This document shows positions 6,645 to 7,835 of a stretch of DNA of 7,835 nt, piece after piece. Numbering within the stretch: position 1 is the stretch's first letter; the number at the start of each line of letters is the position of its first letter. The notes beneath the pieces are model-generated. The model made no database searches and was not told where the DNA came from. It worked only from the letters and a program-made list of their open reading frames with translations. The translations under genes and the position numbers were made by a program. Origin of the DNA: Actinomycetota bacterium (GTDB taxonomy: Bacteria; Actinomycetota; Humimicrobiia; Humimicrobiales; Humimicrobiaceae); NCBI GenBank assembly GCA_015711775.1, contig MU158502.1, positions 1 to 7,835 of the forward strand. The letters run 5' to 3'.

Positions 6645-7835
6645 GACTTATTTATATTTTCCATGAATTCAAGCTGCTCCCGGCAAGTCTTTAAAGCGCT
6701 TACTGCTCCGGTAAGCTTTGCTTTTTCTTTTTCAATTATTTCTGCAGGCGCTTTTTCAATAAACTGGGGGTTTGATATCTTGCGCGTAAATTTTTCTATT
6801 TCGCTGTTTATTTTTAATCTTTCTGCGTTTATTCTTTTGATTTCAGTTCCCGTGTCTATTGCGCTTGCCAGGTTAACAAATATGCTGAAGTCACCGCTGA
6901 CTGCTTTAACATATCCTTTTTTATCAGCAGGGGCATCTGTCTTTAAAAATTGTATTTTTGCCAGTTCCTTTATATAAGCCTCATTTTCTTTTATAAGTCT
7001 TTCTGTTTCTTTACTGCTGCAGGTAACGCATACTTCCACTTTTAAAGAAGGATTTACATTTAGCTCTGACCTTATTTTCCTTACCCTGACAATAATATCA
7101 AATAAGCTCTTTATACTGCTTTCAGCATTGTTTAAAGACATTGCCGAAATCTTAATTTCAGGGGAGGGAAATTCTGAGATCATAATGCTTTTGCCCTGGT
7201 GCGGAATATTCTGCCATATTTTTTCGGTAATAAAAGGCATAAAAGGATGCAGCATCCGGAGATATTTTTCAAGCACGTACCACAGAACATATACTGAAAC
7301 ATTTTTTTCACTTGCTGCGGCGCCCGTTATACCTTTATCGTAAATTTTTACCTTTGTCGCCTCAATATACCAGTCGCAATAATCATTCCAGAAAAAATTT
7401 ACAAGAGTGCGGCAGGCAAAAGAAATATTGTATTTTTCTATGTATCTCTGCAGAGATTTTACAGTTTTTGAAAGCCTTGCAAGTATCCATTTATCCCATA
7501 TATTTAAGTCATTCTCACAAGGAATGCCCTGGCTTAAAATGCTTGAGCCTGGCAGGTTTTCTTCAATTGGAGCTCCTGCCTCCATTGCTGAAATTACAAA
7601 CTTTGAAGCGTTCCAAAGTTTATTTGCAAAATGCCTGCTGCCTTCTATTTTTTCGTTGCCAAGCAAAAGATTTTTTCCCGGAGTTGTAAGGGAAGCAAGT
7701 GTAAATCTTAAAACATCTGCACCGCTTTTATCTATTATGGAAAGAGGGTCAATTACATTTCCCCTTGATTTGCTCATTTTATGCCCGTAAATATCATTTA
7801 CCAGCGGATTTATAAAGACCTCTGCAAATGGGACA
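6641..7835 (-). CDS. valS: Valyl-tRNA synthetase, C-terminal part (5' end outside window)
   Basis: Class I aminoacyl-tRNA synthetase that charges tRNA-Val. The reading frame stays open from the stop at 6641 to the window edge, giving about 397 residues and lacking roughly the first half, including the HIGH motif and editing domain. The visible part opens with the stretch leading to KMSKS (codons 7766-7780), followed by GNVIDPLSIIDKSGADVLRFTLA. Next is the anticodon-binding domain, with WDKWILARL and FFWNDYCDWYIEATK. The C-terminal coiled coil follows (roughly the last 70 residues), with NPQFIEKAPAEIIEKEKAKL, the typical ValS tRNA-binding arm. The ATG at 7777 is the Met of KMSKS, not a start. 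DYCDWYIE and the coiled-coil tail distinguish it from IleS and LeuS. The stop overlaps the folC start by four bases. Confidence 0.98.
   Translation of the reverse strand, partial: VPFAEVFINPLVNDIYGHKMSKSRGNVIDPLSIIDKSGADVLRFTLASLTTPGKNLLLGNEKIEGSRHFANKLWNASKFVISAMEAGAPIEENLPGSSILSQGIPCENDLNIWDKWILARLSKTVKSLQRYIEKYNISFACRTLVNFFWNDYCDWYIEATKVKIYDKGITGAAASEKNVSVYVLWYVLEKYLRMLHPFMPFITEKIWQNIPHQGKSIMISEFPSPEIKISAMSLNNAESSIKSLFDIIVRVRKIRSELNVNPSLKVEVCVTCSSKETERLIKENEAYIKELAKIQFLKTDAPADKKGYVKAVSGDFSIFVNLASAIDTGTEIKRINAERLKINSEIEKFTRKISNPQFIEKAPAEIIEKEKAKLTGAVSALKTCREQLEFMENINKS

Noticed and set aside
6641..7777. ATG at 7777 as a gene start
   Set aside because: This Met belongs to the KMSKS motif of valS; the frame continues upstream to the window edge with matching ValS sequence.

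Overview
This is an ordinary chromosomal housekeeping and cell-shape locus. All nine genes lie on the minus strand, so transcription runs from high to low coordinates. The order is valS (3' part) - folC - zinc-ribbon membrane protein - DUF4321-type small membrane protein - maf - mreB - mreC - mreD - mrdA/PBP2 (5' part). Both end genes run off the window. Coding density is very high: valS/folC, DUF4321/maf and mreD/mrdA overlap, mreC/mreD are 2 bases apart, and the largest gaps are about 93 to 105 bases. No tRNA, rRNA, CRISPR, insertion sequence or phage gene was seen.

Organism: base composition is AT-rich, with frequent ATA (Ile), AGG/AGA (Arg) and AAA codons and several TTG/GTG starts. The order valS-folC-DUF4321-maf-mreBCD-mrdA resembles the arrangement known from Clostridia and other Firmicutes. 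The two-transmembrane double-zinc-ribbon protein resembles proteins I associate with Chloroflexota and deep Actinobacteriota. I infer a rod-shaped bacterium of the Terrabacteria side, possibly an uncultured low-GC lineage. Phylum cannot be fixed from this window.

Regions: (1) about 4494-7835 carries translation and folate functions (ValS, FolC), two uncharacterised small membrane proteins, and the start of maf. (2) 3878-4516 is Maf, a nucleotide pyrophosphatase linked to septum formation. (3) 1-3772 is the elongasome block: MreB filament, MreC scaffold, MreD membrane partner and PBP2 transpeptidase. A plausible sigma-70-type promoter sits in the 105-base gap before mreB, so the shape genes may be transcribed both by read-through and from their own promoter.

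How they work together: MreB, MreC, MreD and PBP2 belong to the Rod complex that inserts lateral-wall peptidoglycan. Maf is an old genomic neighbour of mre genes. ValS and FolC are housekeeping enzymes linked to it by conserved gene order. I found no convincing new system. The points most worth checking are the zinc-ribbon membrane protein, a substituted Maf signature residue, and the run of non-ATG starts with overlaps.
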